A program made the translations under genes and the position numbers. The notes below the pieces were generated by a model. It made no database searches and was not told the origin of the DNA. It was given only the letters and a program-made list of their open reading frames with translations. A DNA stretch of 7,523 nt from DASWIG01 sp965371445 (GTDB lineage Bacteria > Acidobacteriota > Thermoanaerobaculia > Multivoradales > J023), in the NCBI GenBank assembly GCA_965371445.1, contig CBDUYN010000296.1, positions 1 through 7,523 on the forward strand, read 5' to 3'. Shown here in pieces: positions 5,757 through 7,523 of this stretch. Numbering within the stretch: the stretch's first letter is position 1; every line of letters starts with the position of its first letter.

Positions 5757-5996
5757 TCACTCGTAGGGGAAGTATTTGATCCCAGCAACTTGTCCGGAGA
5801 CGTGCTCGAAGTAATGAACTTCACCGATGCCGCCCTTCTTGATGACCTTCTGCCACTTACCCGGCAGCAGCTCGCGGAGATACCGCCGTACGGCAGAATT
5901 GCGGACGAGGTACTTGATGGTGCCGCCGGCTGTCGGTTTCCAGTTCCTGGGAACCGTGCCAGAGGCATAGACGCTGGTATAGAGGTGCAATGGCAT
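5757..5996 (-). CDS. Small basic protein, possible detached toxin domain
   Basis: This is a 79-aa product. ATG 5996 is chosen because an in-frame TAA lies just upstream and AGGA is 6 nt before it. The protein is basic (for example YLVRNSAVRRYLRELLPG, then WQKVIKKGG) and ends with GEVHYFEHVSGQVAGIKYFP. The single His-Tyr-Phe-Glu-His cluster in a short C-terminal beta-rich segment is the kind of site seen in small ribonuclease toxin domains that tip RHS or contact-dependent toxins. No family was identified, so this is inference. The N-terminus lacks the PxxxxDPxG linker of RHS proteins and no large carrier is present, so it would be an orphan module. It overlaps the next gene's ribosome binding site and is surely cotranscribed with it. 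Confidence 0.75.
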   Translation of the reverse strand: MPLHLYTSVYASGTVPRNWKPTAGGTIKYLVRNSAVRRYLRELLPGKWQKVIKKGGIGEVHYFEHVSGQVAGIKYFPYE

Positions 5997-6027
5997 CGTC
6001 GGTCCTGACTCTTATCGTCCATGCCTG

Positions 6028-6057
6028 AGTCTACCACGGCCACCCATGCGCCGTCAA
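6028..6057 (-). promoter_or_regulatory. Candidate sigma-70 promoter for the 79-aa/115-aa pair
   Basis: On the minus strand TTGACG (6052-6057) is followed after 18 bp by TAGACT (6028-6033). Matches to consensus are 5/6 and 4/6. Transcription would begin about 25 nt before ATG 5996, leaving room for the AGGA ribosome binding site. It suggests the pair is transcribed on its own. Confidence 0.45.
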
Positions 6058-6269
6058 TCGGAGCCCATCAAACTCTTGGGGGCATGCGCTCTCTCTGCAT
6101 CCAAGAACCGAGCCCCGGAGCCAGGCCGACTCCGTCTGCCCCTCCCCCGAGCCGGAGCATAACTGACCCTCGGCAACACAGAAAGTCGGGATAGGGGAGG
6201 TCTAGCTATTGACAACGGGGGGCCTCATAGGTGTTCGGCGGCACCCTGCAGACGCTCTGAATGTCTGTC
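6058..6269. other. Intergenic stretch without a recognised feature
   Basis: No gene is visible here on either strand. On the minus strand, just after the stop of the 115-aa conserved gene, ACAGAC and GTCTGC sequences (6247-6269) could form a weak hairpin without a T-run. The stretch was searched for an attC partner of the 5213-5287 site; no matching R and L boxes were found. Confidence 0.5.
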
Positions 6270-6617
6270 TCAAGTAGGCCTCCCATCGTAGTGGCTGGCA
6301 ACAAATGCCGAGTCGTCTCCATAGTGAATGAACAGCCTACCACGAAGCTCGCTTTGTTCCAATACGGCCCAGCCACGGCCACAGACCTGATCACCTTCGG
6401 TCCAGCCCTGCCATGAGAACTCCAGCAAGGGTGCACCATCCACCTGCCGACTGCGGTAGTCGACACTAGCATCGACTGCGATGAAGTTCAGGCTCCCTGT
6501 TCCGTCCGGTTCAATAGATAGTGATGCGGGTTCTACTAGATCCAGAGCTTCTCGATCCCAGATCTCCATCTCAGTGATTCTCCAGCGGCCCAAAAACCTG
6601 GTGTCTATCTTCATCAT
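6270..6617 (-). CDS. Conserved hypothetical protein of about 115 aa
   Basis: ATG 6617 is followed at once by ATG 6614, and either could be used; an AGGAG tract lies about 12 nt upstream. The protein begins FLGRWRITEMEIWDREALDL and carries CGRGWAVLE (79-87) and ELRGRLFIHYGDDSAF (90-105). This pattern (GxWRITEMxxWD at the start, GRGWA..., LRGRxFxHxGDDSxF at the end) belongs to a small, widespread group of hypothetical proteins I have seen in many unrelated bacteria, usually as lone genes. No function is known to me. It is predicted to be cytosolic, a compact beta-rich domain without obvious catalytic residues. The tail after GDDSAFVA is a little longer than I expect for the group. The gene lies 37 bp after the 88-aa gene on the same strand. 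Confidence 0.85.
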   Translation of the reverse strand: MMKIDTRFLGRWRITEMEIWDREALDLVEPASLSIEPDGTGSLNFIAVDASVDYRSRQVDGAPLLEFSWQGWTEGDQVCGRGWAVLEQSELRGRLFIHYGDDSAFVASHYDGRPT

Positions 6618-6654
6618 GTTGGTTCCGTGCTCCTATTCCTTTCTGTTACTATCT

Positions 6655-6921
6655 CTAATGTCTTCTGACTCTACGAAGCTTTTTTATAATCTCTTCATGC
6701 TGAAGCAAGTAATCGTAGTGGGCGGCAACATCGTCTATCTTTGCATCATCGATGTCAAGGGCTTCGCCCGGATGCCTCCGGTTTGCTGCTTCGATTGCCT
6801 TGCCGATGCTCTTCCCCCTCCGAAGCCCTTTGATGACATCGGCATCGTACTTCTTTTCAGTCGACGTACGGTCTCCGATGATCTCCTTGCTCCGGGTGAT
6901 GTAAGCTTCAAGCGGATTCAT
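6655..6921 (-). CDS. Small charged helical protein of unknown function
   Basis: This is an 88-aa product from ATG 6921. AGGAAGAAGAG lies just upstream and overlaps the TAG of the preceding ORF. The protein is highly charged and probably all-alpha. Around residues 31-52 it reads KGLRRGKSIGKAIEAANRRH, followed by PGEALDIDDAKIDDVAAHYD and a basic C-terminus (KKLRRVRRH). This resembles small DNA- or partner-binding proteins of accessory regions, such as antitoxin-like proteins, but no family was recognised. Codon use is clearly less GC-biased than in the plus-strand genes at 1-3247. It probably forms a transcript with the 115-aa conserved gene downstream. Confidence 0.75.
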   Translation of the reverse strand: MNPLEAYITRSKEIIGDRTSTEKKYDADVIKGLRRGKSIGKAIEAANRRHPGEALDIDDAKIDDVAAHYDYLLQHEEIIKKLRRVRRH

Positions 6922-6933
6922 TTGCTCTTCTTC

Positions 6934-7074
6934 CTACTGGTCATCACCCGTTATCAAAGGCCGCCGAACGGTTTGCAAATCTGCGGCGACGAAGGCGTCC
7001 GCAGCATTTGTTGGTTCTGCTCCATCTTCACCATAGCCACTAAACTCAAAGAGTGCCGCTCTCACCTGAGGCAT
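6934..7074 (-). CDS. Doubtful 46-aa ORF between the decayed Shedu-like gene and the 88-aa gene
   Basis: ATG 7074 opens MPQVRAALFEFSGYGEDGAE and continues to TAG at 6934-6936, 12 bp before the next ATG. An ATG further up in frame (7149) would place most of the added residues over the Shedu-like remnant. No ribosome binding site precedes ATG 7074. The ORF overlaps the end of that remnant by 29 nt. The acidic, alanine-rich sequence could be a real small protein or part of a gene broken by frameshift. Confidence 0.3.
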   Translation of the reverse strand: MPQVRAALFEFSGYGEDGAEPTNAADAFVAADLQTVRRPLITGDDQ

Positions 7075-7345
7075 GAGCAAGGAGGGTCTCGCCTGTGTCG
7101 ATAACTTGGTCGAAAGAAAACACTTCAATCTGATGAAAGGTGGAAGCAATACGTCTCAGTGCGCCTATCCAGTCATCACCTTGCTCGCGGCTCCTGCCCA
7201 AGATCAGAAACACGCGCGGCGCGACAATTCTAGCCTCGTACTTCTCCTCAAGCTGACTTCTATTGGGTGTTCTCGTGAGTTAGTGTGCAAGCCATGCCCA
7301 ACGGTCTCGTACTTCGAAGCGGGTCTTGTCGATCGGCCTCGTCAT
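7046..7345 (-). pseudogene. Remnant of a Shedu/DUF4263-like anti-phage nuclease gene
   Basis: In one minus-strand frame, ATG 7345 opens 21 codons up to an in-frame TAA (7280-7282), after which 77 more codons follow to TGA at 7046-7048. The second part reads NRSQLEEKYEARIVAPRVFL, then ILGRS near codons 26-30, and IEVFSFDQV at 51-59. This order, a K/R-rich helix, a hydrophobic strand ending in GRS, then about 25 residues later a strand with a YDDL-like motif, is what I know from the C-terminal end of DUF4263 (Shedu, SduA) nucleases. The catalytic core upstream is missing and no start codon follows the TAA, so it is broken. The identification rests on motif memory only. The frame is also open on the other side of ATG 7345, through the 7393-7523 repeat array to the window edge. 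Confidence 0.5.
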
Positions 7346-7374
7346 CGTAGTTAAATGGAGCAGAACATAGTAAT

Positions 7375-7394
7375 GAGCGGCCGAAGCGGCCCTC
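7375..7394. other. GC hairpin at the edge of the repeat array
   Basis: GGCCG (7379-7383) and CGGCC (7387-7391) form a perfect stem with loop AAG, extended by GAG (7375-7377) and CTC (7392-7394) past one bulged C. It abuts the first CTACATGTAG repeat and may be part of the same repeat unit system or a boundary element. Confidence 0.5.
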
Positions 7395-7523
7395 GCTACA
7401 TGTAGAGAGGGGGTCGTTACATGTAGAGAGGGGGTCGCTACATGTAGAGAGATCACCACATGTAGAGAGGTCGCTACATGTAGAGAGGGGGTCGCTACAT
7501 GTAGAGAGGGGGTCGCTACATGT
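7393..7523. repeat. Array of 18/21-bp direct repeats with CTACATGTAG core, continues off the right edge
   Basis: Seven units start at 7393, 7414, 7435, 7453, 7471, 7492 and 7513 (the last cut by the edge). The full unit is TCGCTACATGTAGAGAGGGGG. Units 3 and 4 are 18 bp because the G tract is shortened, and unit 4 has a degenerate left half (TCACCACATGTAG). Most units hold the perfect 10-bp palindrome CTACATGTAG. All periods are multiples of three, so two frames stay open: plus-strand SLHVERG repeats and minus-strand ATPSLHV repeats; a third reads into TAG. Spacing of about two helical turns resembles iterons or a multi-site protein-binding array. Not a CRISPR: there are no unique spacers. Confidence 0.95.

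Noticed and set aside
5448..6008. A 186-codon plus-strand frame opposite the 79-aa/115-aa pair
   Set aside because: It has no ribosome binding site, while the minus-strand pair has good starts, coupled stops and a promoter candidate.
7280..7352. A second attC (ATTTAAC to GTTGGGC on the minus strand)
   Set aside because: R boxes fit the loose consensus, but the interior arms do not pair and the R boxes themselves mismatch.
7393..7523. CRISPR array
   Set aside because: Units follow each other directly with no unique spacers, and no cas gene is present.

Overview
The window appears to come from a GC-rich bacterium with a large genome, possibly Acidobacteriota or a former deltaproteobacterial lineage. 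That guess rests on the style of the acidic TPR protein and the codon use. No marker gene fixes the taxonomy. No rRNA, tRNA or CRISPR array was recognised.

Layout. (1) Positions 1-3247 are an ordinary GC-rich plus-strand gene block. It holds the 3' part of an acidic, proline/alanine-rich TPR protein whose N-terminus is a 15-bp tandem repeat running off the left edge, then a membrane-anchored protein of unknown function, then a complete exported glycerophosphodiester phosphodiesterase (GDPD). A 14-codon leader-like ORF overlaps the GDPD start codon. (2) Positions 3248-5400 are a long stretch of debris and repeats. It contains a coding-like tail after the GDPD stop, a frameshifted minus-strand hicA toxin gene with no visible hicB, two short tandem arrays, two inverted copies of a roughly 105-bp multi-hairpin element, and a 75-nt site with the architecture of an integron attC recombination site. 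(3) Positions 5403-7345 are a run of small minus-strand genes, visibly less GC-rich than the left side. It includes a tightly coupled 79-aa/115-aa pair that may be a detached toxin and its immunity protein, a 115-aa conserved hypothetical protein, an 88-aa hypothetical protein, a doubtful 46-aa ORF, and a decayed gene whose last 77 codons resemble the C-terminus of Shedu/DUF4263 anti-phage nucleases. (4) Positions 7393-7523 are an array of 18/21-bp repeats, each with a CTACATGTAG palindrome, continuing past the right edge.

How it fits together. The left block looks like stable chromosome, and the GDPD would hydrolyse glycerophosphodiesters outside the cytoplasm. The right block looks like an accessory island of small defence or conflict genes, several already broken. 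The attC-like site has the same orientation as the gene pair just upstream of it and could make that pair an integron-type cassette. No second attC and no integrase are visible, so this stays a hypothesis. Three tandem arrays at different places share a short palindromic head followed by a GAG-rich G tract, which may be the least explained signal here.
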